A stretch of 64,000 bases of DNA from Steroidobacteraceae bacterium (GTDB lineage: Bacteria > Pseudomonadota > Gammaproteobacteria > Steroidobacterales > Steroidobacteraceae). Numbering within the stretch: position 1 is the first letter of the stretch; every line of letters begins with the position of its first letter. Shown in pieces: positions 9,407 through 18,118 of the stretch. A model generated the notes under the pieces. That model was not told where the DNA came from. It saw only the letters and a program-made list of their open reading frames with translations, and searched no databases. The stretch covers positions 206,724 to 270,723 of the forward strand of contig JAPZRU010000006.1 of NCBI GenBank assembly GCA_027531255.1, given 5' to 3'. The position numbers and the translations under genes are program-made.

Positions 9407-10111
9407 GTGAGCGCGCACCCGGTCCTGCTGCTGCCCGGAATGATGCTCGACCGCCGCATGTACGGCGGTCAGCTGACCGCGCTCGCGGGCGCTCCGGCGA
9501 TCGTGGGCGACCTCACGCGCGGCGAGTCGATCGAGACGCTGGCGACGCAGGTGCTCGCGGAGGCGCCGCCGCGATTCGCGCTGGTCGGCATGTCGATGGG
9601 CGGCATCGTGGCGCTCGAGATCTGGCGGCGCGCGCGCGAGCGCGTCACGCATCTCGCACTGCTCGATACCACGCCCCACCCCGACAAGCCGCAGCGCCGC
9701 GAGCTCCGCATGGAGCAGATCGCGAAGGTCGAGACCGGGAAGCTCCGCGACGTGCTCGTCGAGTCGATGAAGCCGCTCTACCTCGCGCGCCGCAACCGCA
9801 CGAGCCGCCGCCTGCTGCAGTCGATCGTCGACCAGGCGGTCGGACTCGGACCCGACGTGTTCCGGCGGCAGTCGCTCGCGCTGCGCGACCGGCCGGACAG
9901 CGTCGCCACGCTCGCCACGATCGACTGCCCCGCCCTCGTGCTGTGCGGCCGCGAGGACGCACTCTGCCCAGTCGAGTGGCACGTCGCGATGGCGGATGCG
10001 ATGCCGCGCGCCGATCTCGTGGTGCTCGCCGAGTGCGGCCACCTGTCCACGATGGAAGAACCCGCCGCCGTCACCGCGGCGCTCGGACGCCTGCTGAGGA
10101 GACGATCGTGA
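9407..10111 (+). CDS. Alpha/beta-hydrolase
   Basis: The 234-residue serine hydrolase has the nucleophile elbow GMSMG (Ser63), acid D184 in GREDALCP and H212 in ECGHLS, a complete catalytic triad. The fold strand PVLLLPGMML begins at residue 5, so the GTG at 9407 must be near the true start. No Shine-Dalgarno precedes it, and the operator box ends 10 bases upstream, so the mRNA may be leaderless. The enzyme probably cleaves an ester, lactone or C-C bond (as MhpC-type enzymes do) in the degradation pathway. The stop overlaps the next gene in GTGA, showing translational coupling to the MetE-like enzyme. Confidence 0.88.
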   Translation: MSAHPVLLLPGMMLDRRMYGGQLTALAGAPAIVGDLTRGESIETLATQVLAEAPPRFALVGMSMGGIVALEIWRRARERVTHLALLDTTPHPDKPQRRELRMEQIAKVETGKLRDVLVESMKPLYLARRNRTSRRLLQSIVDQAVGLGPDVFRRQSLALRDRPDSVATLATIDCPALVLCGREDALCPVEWHVAMADAMPRADLVVLAECGHLSTMEEPAAVTAALGRLLRRRS

Positions 10112-11274
10112 AGACATCGACCGACCGCATCCTGACGACGCACGTCGGCAGCCTGCCCCGCTCCGCCGCGGTGACGGACGTCGTGTTCGGCCGCGAGCAG
10201 GGCCGTCCGATCCCGGACGAGGAATTCGCCCGCGTGATCGCCGCTGCGGTGCGCGAGGTCGTCGCGAAACAGGCCGCCGCCGGCGTGGACGTCGTCAGCG
10301 ACGGCGAGATGAGCAAGATCAGCTACGCGACCTACATCAAGGACCGGCTGACCGGCTTCGACGGGGACAGCTCGCGCAACCCGCCGGGCGACCTCGAGGA
10401 CTACCCGAACTACCTGAAGAAGCTCGCGAGTTCCGGCGGCACGCCGACCTACCGCAGGCCGCGCTGCGTCGGCCCTATCGCCGTGAAGAACCTGCAGCCG
10501 CTGCACGACGACGTCGCGTGGTTCCACGCGGCGCTCGAGGGCAGCGGCCGCACCGAGGGGTTCATGAACTCGGCCTCGCCCGGCGTGATCGCGCTGTTCC
10601 AGCCGAACGACCACTATCCGTCCCACGAGGCCTATCTCGAGGCGCTGGGCGAGGCGATGCGCCACGAGTACGAGGCGATCGTGAACGCCGGCTTCGTGCT
10701 GCAGATCGACTCGCCGGACCTCGGGCTCGGCGGCCACACGCTGTTCAAGGGCCGCCCGCCGGAGGAGTACGTGCGGCTCGCGAACCTGCACGTCGACGTG
10801 CTGAACCACGCGCTGCGCGACTGTCCGGCGGACCGGCTGCGGATGCACGTCTGCTGGGGCAACTACGAGGGCCCGCACCACCACGACGTGCCGATGGACG
10901 TGGTACTGCCGATCGCGCTGCGCGCGAAGCCGCAGGGCCTGCTGTTCGAGGCCTCGAACCCGCGCCACGCGCACGAATGGACCGTGTTCCGCGACGCGGT
11001 GCGCAACGGCACCCTGCCCGAGGACAAGATCCTGATCCCGGGCGTGCTCGACTCCGTCAGCAACTTCATCGAGCACCCGCTCCTGGTCGCGGAGCGGATC
11101 GAGCGCTACGCGCAGATCGTCGGCCGCGAGCGCGTGATCGCCGGAACCGACTGCGGCTTCTCGACCTTCGCGGGCTTCGGCGTGGTCGACGCCGACATCG
11201 TCTACGCCAAGCTGGCGGCGATGGCCGAGGGCGCGAGGATCGCGAGCGAGCGGCTCTGGCGGAAGGCGGCCTGA
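10108..11274 (+). CDS. Cobalamin-independent methionine synthase-like (MetE C-terminal family) zinc enzyme
   Basis: The 388-residue protein matches only the C-terminal catalytic half of MetE. It has THVGSLPR at residues 11-18, and zinc ligands H247 and C249 in MHVCWGNYEG plus C349 in GTDCGFSTFAG. The folate and N-terminal half is absent, as in epoxyalkane:CoM transferases and the 'methionine synthase II family'. The gene starts with GTG inside the GTGA overlap with the hydrolase, preceded by GAGGAGACGATC, and ends two bases before the aldolase ATG. In this operon it is unlikely to make methionine; a thiol-dependent alkyl transfer or C-C/C-O cleavage of a pathway intermediate is more probable. 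That role is inference. Confidence 0.82.
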   Translation: MKTSTDRILTTHVGSLPRSAAVTDVVFGREQGRPIPDEEFARVIAAAVREVVAKQAAAGVDVVSDGEMSKISYATYIKDRLTGFDGDSSRNPPGDLEDYPNYLKKLASSGGTPTYRRPRCVGPIAVKNLQPLHDDVAWFHAALEGSGRTEGFMNSASPGVIALFQPNDHYPSHEAYLEALGEAMRHEYEAIVNAGFVLQIDSPDLGLGGHTLFKGRPPEEYVRLANLHVDVLNHALRDCPADRLRMHVCWGNYEGPHHHDVPMDVVLPIALRAKPQGLLFEASNPRHAHEWTVFRDAVRNGTLPEDKILIPGVLDSVSNFIEHPLLVAERIERYAQIVGRERVIAGTDCGFSTFAGFGVVDADIVYAKLAAMAEGARIASERLWRKAA

Positions 11275-11275
11275 C

Positions 11276-12082
11276 ATGGGCACCACGCCACCGGATCCGC
11301 GGACCGCGCCCACCGCCCTCGCCCGGACGGCGACCTTCCGCGAGCGCGTGCGCCGCGGCGAGCGGCTGATCGGCACGTTCGCCAAGACGCCCCACCCCGC
11401 CGTGGTCGAGGTGCTCGGACTCTCGCCCCTGGACTGCCTCTGCCTCGACGCCGAGCACGCGCCCTTCGACCGCGGCGACCTCGACGTCGCGCTGCTCGCC
11501 GCGCGCGCGGCCGACCTGCCGACGCTGGTCCGCGTGCCGCATGGCGATGCGGCGCAGATCCTGAACGCGCTCGACTGCGGCGCGACCGGCGTGGTCGTGC
11601 CGCACGTCGCGAGCGCGGCCGATGCGCGCGCCGCCGCCGCGGCCTGCCGCTACGGTCGCGGCGGCCGCGGCTACGCGGGCTCGACGCGCGCGGCCGGGTA
11701 CGGCACGCGGAAGATGGGCGAGATCATCCCGGGCGCGAACGCGACGGTGACGCTGGTCGCGCAGATCGAGGACGCCGAGGCGCTCGACGAGATCGACGCG
11801 ATCGCGGCGGTCGACGGCATCGACTGCCTGTTCGTCGGGCGCATGGACCTGACCGTGTCGCTCGGGGCGGCGACGCCGAACGACCCGGTCGTCGTCGAGG
11901 CCGTGCGCCGGATCTGCGCCGCCGGCCGGGCGCACGGCCGCGCGGTCGGCATGTTCACGCCGACGACCGAGGAGGCCGCGCAGTGGTTCGAGGCCGGCGC
12001 GTCGCTGTTCCTGCTCGGCTCCGACCAGGGCTGGATCCTGCAGGGCGCCCGCGAACTGGCGACGCGCTTCCGCGCGCTCTGA
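11276..12082 (+). CDS. HpcH/HpaI-family class II (metal) aldolase
   Basis: The 268-residue TIM-barrel aldolase has the expected residues: H61 in DAEHAPFD (general base), R86 in VRVPHGD, and metal ligands E165 (QIED) and D191 (VGRMD). The GATGVVVPHV segment is characteristic. HpaI-type enzymes cleave 2-keto-4-hydroxy acids to pyruvate (or another 2-keto acid) plus an aldehyde. The ATG lies two bases after the MetE-like gene stop, so it is third in a tightly coupled operon with the hydrolase. It probably carries out the final C-C cleavage that delivers pyruvate and an aldehyde. Confidence 0.9.
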   Translation: MGTTPPDPRTAPTALARTATFRERVRRGERLIGTFAKTPHPAVVEVLGLSPLDCLCLDAEHAPFDRGDLDVALLAARAADLPTLVRVPHGDAAQILNALDCGATGVVVPHVASAADARAAAAACRYGRGGRGYAGSTRAAGYGTRKMGEIIPGANATVTLVAQIEDAEALDEIDAIAAVDGIDCLFVGRMDLTVSLGAATPNDPVVVEAVRRICAAGRAHGRAVGMFTPTTEEAAQWFEAGASLFLLGSDQGWILQGARELATRFRAL

Positions 12083-12186
12083 AGCCCGCAAGCGCCGACG
12101 CCCGGCACGCCCGCACTCCCTGACGTGCACCGGCGTACGCCCGTGCGCGCACCGGCGCGCTCGTCCGGCGCGTCACGCCGCGCACC

Positions 12187-13074
12187 TCAGGCCAGCCGGT
12201 AGAACTCGCGCGCGGTGTCGCCGAACACGCGCGCGAGCGCGCCGGGGCCGTGCGGCTCCACCGCGCGCCGCGTGGCTTCGACGATCTCGCCGTAGCCGCG
12301 ATGCAGGCCGTCGACGGGATAGTTGGAGCCGAACATCGTGCGCTCCGGACCGAAGGTATCGAGCACGGCGCGGGCGATCGACACGAAGCTCGCGTCGGTC
12401 CAAGCGGGCTCGAACATCGACAGGCCCGACAGCTTGCAGACGCTGCGCGGCAGCCGCGCCAGTCGCTCGAGACCGCGCCGCCACTCCGCGAGCCCGCTCG
12501 CCGTGCGGTCCCACGGCGAACCGCAGTGACACAGCGCGACGGGCAATTCCGGCACCGCCTCCAGCAGCGCAGCCGCCCTCGGCATCTGCGGCACGGTCAG
12601 CTGCAGATCGAACGACAGGCCTGCCGCGGCGAGGGCTCGCAGCCCCGCGGCGAACGCGGGGTCGTCCAGCACGCGGCCCGCCCCGGTCCGCTCGTCGTCG
12701 GCGGGCTCGCGGCCGACGATCTGCCGCACACCGCGCACGCGGTCGCTGCGGCCATGCTCGCGCAGCCGCGACACCGCGTCCGGCGCGGTCAGGTCCACGG
12801 CCGCGACGATGGCCGTGGGCAAGCCGTCGCGCTCGCCGACCGCCTGCAGCCAGCGCGTTTCGTCGAGTTCGCGACCTGGCCGGCAGCCGACCTGGACGTG
12901 CACCGACGCGACCAGCTCGTGCGGGCGAGCGTCCGCGCGCAGGTCGGCCACGCCGTAGTCGCGCTGGATGGGGGTGGGGTCCCCGAAGAAGCGCCGGACG
13001 CCGCGCGCGTTCAGCCACGGGTATTCGACCGCGGCCAGGTCCCAGAGGTGGTGGTGAGCATCGACGAGGCGCAT
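12187..13074 (-). CDS. Amidohydrolase family protein (COG3618, lactonase type)
   Basis: The 295-residue TIM-barrel hydrolase begins with the metal motif DAHHHLWD (H7, H9). It continues with LCHCGSPWD and ends with FGSNYPVDGL, the signature of the COG3618 group that includes L-fuconolactone and 2-pyrone-4,6-dicarboxylate-type lactonases. The ATG at 13074 is chosen because the metal motif follows at once and GGGAG lies seven bases before it; the frame opens further upstream, but across the operator. It diverges from the bicupin gene, and two copies of the shared operator lie between them. It is likely a lactone-opening step in the same pathway. Confidence 0.88.
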   Translation of the reverse strand: MRLVDAHHHLWDLAAVEYPWLNARGVRRFFGDPTPIQRDYGVADLRADARPHELVASVHVQVGCRPGRELDETRWLQAVGERDGLPTAIVAAVDLTAPDAVSRLREHGRSDRVRGVRQIVGREPADDERTGAGRVLDDPAFAAGLRALAAAGLSFDLQLTVPQMPRAAALLEAVPELPVALCHCGSPWDRTASGLAEWRRGLERLARLPRSVCKLSGLSMFEPAWTDASFVSIARAVLDTFGPERTMFGSNYPVDGLHRGYGEIVEATRRAVEPHGPGALARVFGDTAREFYRLA

Positions 13075-13097
13075 GGCGAACTCCCGCGGGCGGGCGA

Positions 13098-13114
13098 TTG
13101 TACTTCGGATGCAA
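13098..13114. promoter_or_regulatory. Operator box A4, identical to A1
   Basis: TTGTACTTCGGATGCAA is an exact copy of the box at 3900-3916, including one flanking base on each side. It lies 23 bases upstream of the amidohydrolase start. No convincing -10 follows the embedded TTGCAT on the minus strand. The centre-to-centre distance to box A5 is 79 bases. Confidence 0.6.
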
Positions 13115-13164
13115 CCCCGGGCCGGCCACCCACGAGGGTACGCCTGCGGCCCCATGGCGCCGGG

Positions 13165-13194
13165 CTGACTCCACCGTTGCATTCGCAGTACACT
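13165..13194 (+). promoter_or_regulatory. Promoter with operator, box A5 (bicupin operon)
   Basis: CTGACT (13165-13170), 18 bases, then TACACT (13189-13194) reads toward the bicupin gene at 13238. Operator copy TTGCATTCGCAGTACAC occupies 13177-13193, overlapping the -10. Here the box sits over the spacer and -10 rather than over the -35, which fits repression. Confidence 0.55.
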
Positions 13195-13237
13195 CGGCCG
13201 CGCCGGCGCCCCGGCACCATGGCAGAGACCTCGACGC

Positions 13238-14269
13238 ATGATCACGACCTTCCCGCAGGCCGACCTCGAGCGTCGCCTCGTCCGCTACGGCATGCTGCGC
13301 CCCTGCACCACCGCGTTCATCGACACGCGCACTCCCGGCAGCGAGCGCAAGGAGAACTTCACGATCATCGGCCCGGGCGTCGCCGAGAACCCGGACCAGC
13401 ACGTGCACATCGACCTGCCGCACGGGTTCAACATCGGCGGCGCGCGCCAGCCGCCGCGCTGCGTGAACTCGCAGCACAGCCACGAGACCGCCGAGGTGTT
13501 CGTCGTGCACACGGGCACGTGGCGCTTCAAGACCGGCCACGACGGCCGCGACGGCTACGTGGACATCGGCCCCGGCGACACCATCTCGATCCCGACGCGC
13601 GTGTTCCGCGGCTTCGAGAACGTCGGCGACGACCTCGGCTTCCTCTTCGCGGTGCTCGGCGGCGACGACCCTGGCCGCGTCACGTGGGCGCCGTACGTGT
13701 TCGAGGCGGCGCAGCGGCACGGTCTCGTGCTGCTGGAGAGCGGCCGACTGATCGACACGACCCGCGAGAGCGTGCCGGAAGGTGCGAAGCCGATGCCGCC
13801 GACCACGATGGAGGACGTCGCGAAGTTCGACACCTATGGTTCCGACGCGATCGCCGGCTGCACCGTGAAGCGCTCGGAACTGGCCGCGGGCGGCGGCCTG
13901 AGCGAGCTCCAGGGCTTCGCCGAGTGCCCGATCGTCGGCGTGGCGAACGAGGCGGAGCGCATGGCGGCCGGCCGCATGGGCTGGCCGCACGGGTTCCAGG
14001 TGCGCGCGCTGATCGTGCAGCCGGGCGCAGCCTCGCCGCCGCACCCGCGTGCCGAGGAAGAAGTGCTGCTCATGCACGAGGGTCGCCTGCAGGTAGACTG
14101 CGGCGGCGTACGCGTCGAGCTCGCGCCCGGTGATACCCTGACGCTGCCGAAGCAGGTCGTGCGCGCCTTCGCGAACGCGAGCGACGCCCCCGTCACGGTG
14201 TACGTCGTGCGCGGCGGCGACCATCCCCAGCCGGCGCGCTGGGTGGCGCCGCTCGAGCGCGCGGGCTGA
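13238..14269 (+). CDS. Bicupin (two-domain cupin), gentisate-dioxygenase-like architecture
   Basis: The 343-residue protein has two cupin barrels. The first carries SQHSHETAEVFVVHTGTWRF and DIGPGDTISIPTRVFRGFEN, with His residues placed as metal ligands. The second carries PPHPRAEEEVLLMHEGRLQV and LAPGDTLTLPKQVVRAF, with a metal His replaced by Pro/Arg context, so the N-terminal site is probably the active one. This is the layout of gentisate 1,2-dioxygenase and related Fe(II) enzymes, but overall similarity is to generic cupin-domain proteins, so dioxygenase, isomerase or lyase activity are all possible. It starts the plus-strand operon bicupin-SDR-serine dehydratase and has the shared operator in its promoter. 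Confidence 0.82.
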   Translation: MITTFPQADLERRLVRYGMLRPCTTAFIDTRTPGSERKENFTIIGPGVAENPDQHVHIDLPHGFNIGGARQPPRCVNSQHSHETAEVFVVHTGTWRFKTGHDGRDGYVDIGPGDTISIPTRVFRGFENVGDDLGFLFAVLGGDDPGRVTWAPYVFEAAQRHGLVLLESGRLIDTTRESVPEGAKPMPPTTMEDVAKFDTYGSDAIAGCTVKRSELAAGGGLSELQGFAECPIVGVANEAERMAAGRMGWPHGFQVRALIVQPGAASPPHPRAEEEVLLMHEGRLQVDCGGVRVELAPGDTLTLPKQVVRAFANASDAPVTVYVVRGGDHPQPARWVAPLERAG

Positions 14270-14304
14270 CCTGCCGAACCCTCGCCACGACCGGAGGCAT
14301 CGCC

Positions 14305-15057
14305 GTGCAGCAGGACACCGCCTGGCCTCCGGGCCTCGACGGCCGCGTCGCGGTCGTGACCGGCGCCGGACGCGGCATCGGCCGTGCGTGCGCGCTCGCG
14401 CTGGCCCGGGCCGGCGCCCGCGTGATCGCCGTGGCGCGCACGCGCGCGGACCTCGACTCGCTGGTCGCCGAATCCGCGGGCCGCGTGGAGGCCTGGGCCG
14501 AGGACGTCACCACCGAGGCCTTCTACGCGCGGCTCGAGGCCCTCGCGGCGCTCGACGTCCTCGTCAACAACGCGGGCACGAACCGTCCGCTTCCGATCGA
14601 GGAGGTGGACGCCGCGACGCTCGACGCGATGCTCGCGCTGAACGTGCGGGCGGTATACCGCACCTCGCAGTCGGCGGTACGGGCGATGCTGCGGGCCGGT
14701 CGCGGCGGGTCGATCGTCCACATGTCGTCGCAGATGGGGCACGTCGGCGCGCCGCGCCGCACGGTCTACTGCATGACGAAGCACGCGCTCGAGGGACTGA
14801 CGAAGGCGATGGCGGTCGAACTCGCGCCGCGCGGCATCCGCGTGAACTCCGTCGCCCCGACGTTCATCGAGACCGACCTGACGCGCCCGATGTTCGCCGA
14901 CCCGGCGTTCCTCGCTTCCGTCGTCGACAACATCCCGCTGGGCCGGGTCGGACGCCCCGAGGACGTCGTCGGCGCGGTGCTGTTCCTCGCCTCGCCGGCG
15001 AGCGGAATGGTCACCGGCGACAGCCTCAAGGTCGACGGCGGCTGGACCGCCCGCTGA
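14305..15057 (+). CDS. Short-chain dehydrogenase/reductase
   Basis: The 250-residue classical SDR has TGAGRGIG (cofactor loop), NNAG, SSQMGH with the catalytic Ser, and YCMTK (Tyr and Lys of the YxxxK motif). It ends with the family-typical GDSLKVDGGWTAR. The GTG start at 14305 is preceded by CCGGAGGCATCGCC. It lies 35 bases after the bicupin stop and 60 bases before the serine dehydratase, all on one strand. It probably oxidises a hydroxyl group of the pathway intermediate with NAD(P)+; the substrate is unknown. Confidence 0.92.
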   Translation: MQQDTAWPPGLDGRVAVVTGAGRGIGRACALALARAGARVIAVARTRADLDSLVAESAGRVEAWAEDVTTEAFYARLEALAALDVLVNNAGTNRPLPIEEVDAATLDAMLALNVRAVYRTSQSAVRAMLRAGRGGSIVHMSSQMGHVGAPRRTVYCMTKHALEGLTKAMAVELAPRGIRVNSVAPTFIETDLTRPMFADPAFLASVVDNIPLGRVGRPEDVVGAVLFLASPASGMVTGDSLKVDGGWTAR

Positions 15058-15117
15058 GCCCCGCTCGAACCGGCGCGGCCGGCGCCTCAACCTGCCCGCG
15101 CGAGCGGAGATCTACGC

Positions 15118-16497
<1,380 letters not shown>

Positions 16498-16522
16498 CAC
16501 CTCGGCGGGAGCGGGACGTTTC

Positions 16523-16708
16523 TCAGGTCCGGCCGCGGATCGCCAGGGCGCGCGACGCGGCAGCTCCGCGCGGTCGTTCCCCCGCCGGCGCCGGTGCCAC
16601 GGCAACCGCGTGCCGCTGCCACCGCAGCGCCTGCACCACCCCGGCGTAGAGCATCCAGGCCGCCGTTTCGGGCGTGCCGCCCTCGATCATCGCGCGCCTG
16701 CGAGTCAT
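16523..16708 (-). CDS. Small protein (61 aa) translationally coupled to the porin gene
   Basis: The ATG (16708-16706) overlaps the porin stop codon in the arrangement ATGA, and the frame runs 61 codons to 16523. The product starts MTRRRAMIEGG, has a short hydrophobic or amphipathic stretch (AAWMLYAGVVQALRW) and an Ala/Arg-rich tail. I do not recognise a family. The coupling is the main support for its being a real gene; composition is ordinary for this G+C-rich genome, and it could be non-coding read-out. Confidence 0.4.
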   Translation of the reverse strand: MTRRRAMIEGGTPETAAWMLYAGVVQALRWQRHAVAVAPAPAGERPRGAAASRALAIRGRT

Positions 16709-17982
16709 CGCTGCCACCCCCATGCCACGTTGAAGCGAAGCCCCGCGACCCACGCGTCCTCGAGGGCCGGATCGGTCGACGGGTTGCGGACGTACTGCAC
16801 GTCCGGCTGCAGGTAGAGGTGCTCGCCGAGCACCCACCGGTAGGCGAATTCGATCGTCGCCTCGGCGCCCTCGACGGGCGCGCCGGCCAGCGCCTGGGCG
16901 GTGCGGAAGCGCGAGCCGTTGCGCGCCGTCGCGATCGCGATCCCGAGCGAATCGTCGGGCCGCGCGCGCCACGGCGCGGTGCGGACGACGCCGGCGCCGA
17001 GGTAGTGCTCGAACGCGTGCACGCGCGGATCGGCCCAGCCCAGGCGCACGAAGCCGCGCCAGGCGGGACTGCCGAGCGCGCCCTCGACCAGCGCGTAGGC
17101 GCCGGTGCCGGCCCGCCGCGGCACGGGCTCGCCGTCCGCGTCGACCGCGAGCACGTCGTCGAACTTCGCGCTGTAGTGCCAGGCCCCGATGAGCGCCCGG
17201 CCCGACTCGCCGAACGCGCGCGCGGCCTCGGCCACCACCAGCGCACCGTCGCCGTCGCCGACTCGAATCGTCGTGCGCGTCGGATCGTCGGGGTCGCCCG
17301 GCACACCGTCGAGGGCCGCTACCGCCCAGGTCCACTCGCCCGCCTCGACGCGGTAGCGCGCCGCGAGCGAGGTCACCGGGAACACCGACGGCCCCTGCAC
17401 GCCGCTCTGGGCGAAGTCGGTGCCGATGCCGTGCGCCGGGTGCAGGAACAGGCCGCCGGTCTCGTTGACGTCGAACTCGGAGTTCAGGTTGTAGAGGCCG
17501 ACGCGCAGCGTGCCGGGACCGATACCCCAGTCCGCCCAGGCCTCGTAGAGCCGCCACGCCCGGACCGCCTCGATGTTGCTGACGCCCTGGGCCGCGCCCG
17601 CGTAGGGCCCGGCGAACTCGCGGCCGTTGTTGTAGAGCCCGTAGGCGAACAGCGTGAGATTCGGCACGCCGAACAGGCGCTCGCCGTCGATCTCGAGCTG
17701 GAGGTCGAGGTTGTCGACGTACGCGGAGCCGCGCGCCACGCCGCCCTCGAGCACGTGCCAGGTCTCGCCGGTGTAGGCGGCGCCGAACGCGACCGTTGTA
17801 AGGCGTTCGGCGTCCTCGGCCGCGGCCTGCGTCGGCACCCCGGCGCCCAGCATTCCCACCGCGACCGCAGCGGAGAAGCGCGCGAGCGCCGATCCCAGCG
17901 TCCGCGGCGACTGCACGGCCCGCCGCGGGACCGGGCGGGTGGGATCGGGGCGATCCGGGAGAACGGCCATGCGCTGATCCAT
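16705..17982 (-). CDS. OprB-family (carbohydrate-selective-type) outer-membrane porin
   Basis: The 425-residue protein has an N-terminal extension, a hydrophobic signal segment (SAAVAVGMLGAGVPTQAAAED) and a beta-barrel rich in alternating aromatic strands. It ends AGLRFNVAWGWQR. Segments GLYNLNSEFDVNETGGLFLHPAHGIG and YRWVLGEHLYLQPDVQYVRNPS are typical of OprB porins. The start at 17982 gives a long cytoplasmic n-region; the ATG at 17970 is an alternative, and neither has a clear ribosome site. It sits between the serine dehydratase (convergent side) and ppc (same strand, 136 bases upstream). Its likely role is diffusion of a sugar or organic acid across the outer membrane. Confidence 0.82.
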   Translation of the reverse strand: MDQRMAVLPDRPDPTRPVPRRAVQSPRTLGSALARFSAAVAVGMLGAGVPTQAAAEDAERLTTVAFGAAYTGETWHVLEGGVARGSAYVDNLDLQLEIDGERLFGVPNLTLFAYGLYNNGREFAGPYAGAAQGVSNIEAVRAWRLYEAWADWGIGPGTLRVGLYNLNSEFDVNETGGLFLHPAHGIGTDFAQSGVQGPSVFPVTSLAARYRVEAGEWTWAVAALDGVPGDPDDPTRTTIRVGDGDGALVVAEAARAFGESGRALIGAWHYSAKFDDVLAVDADGEPVPRRAGTGAYALVEGALGSPAWRGFVRLGWADPRVHAFEHYLGAGVVRTAPWRARPDDSLGIAIATARNGSRFRTAQALAGAPVEGAEATIEFAYRWVLGEHLYLQPDVQYVRNPSTDPALEDAWVAGLRFNVAWGWQR

Positions 17983-18118
17983 GCAGGACTCGTGCGCTCT
18001 CTGTCGGTCGCGGCGCGCCGCGCTTGAGTCGGGCCGACGTGCACGCTGCCCGGAATGTGATGCCCGGCAAGGGCGACGGGAAATTCCCTGGCGCCGCCCG
18101 GCGGGGCGGGAGGATGCT

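Noticed and set aside
3900..13193. The TTGCAT boxes as mere -35 elements
   Set aside because: Conservation extends well past the hexamer (TTGCATnCGnAGTAC), two sites are identical over 19 bases, and at 13177 the box lies over the -10 rather than the -35.
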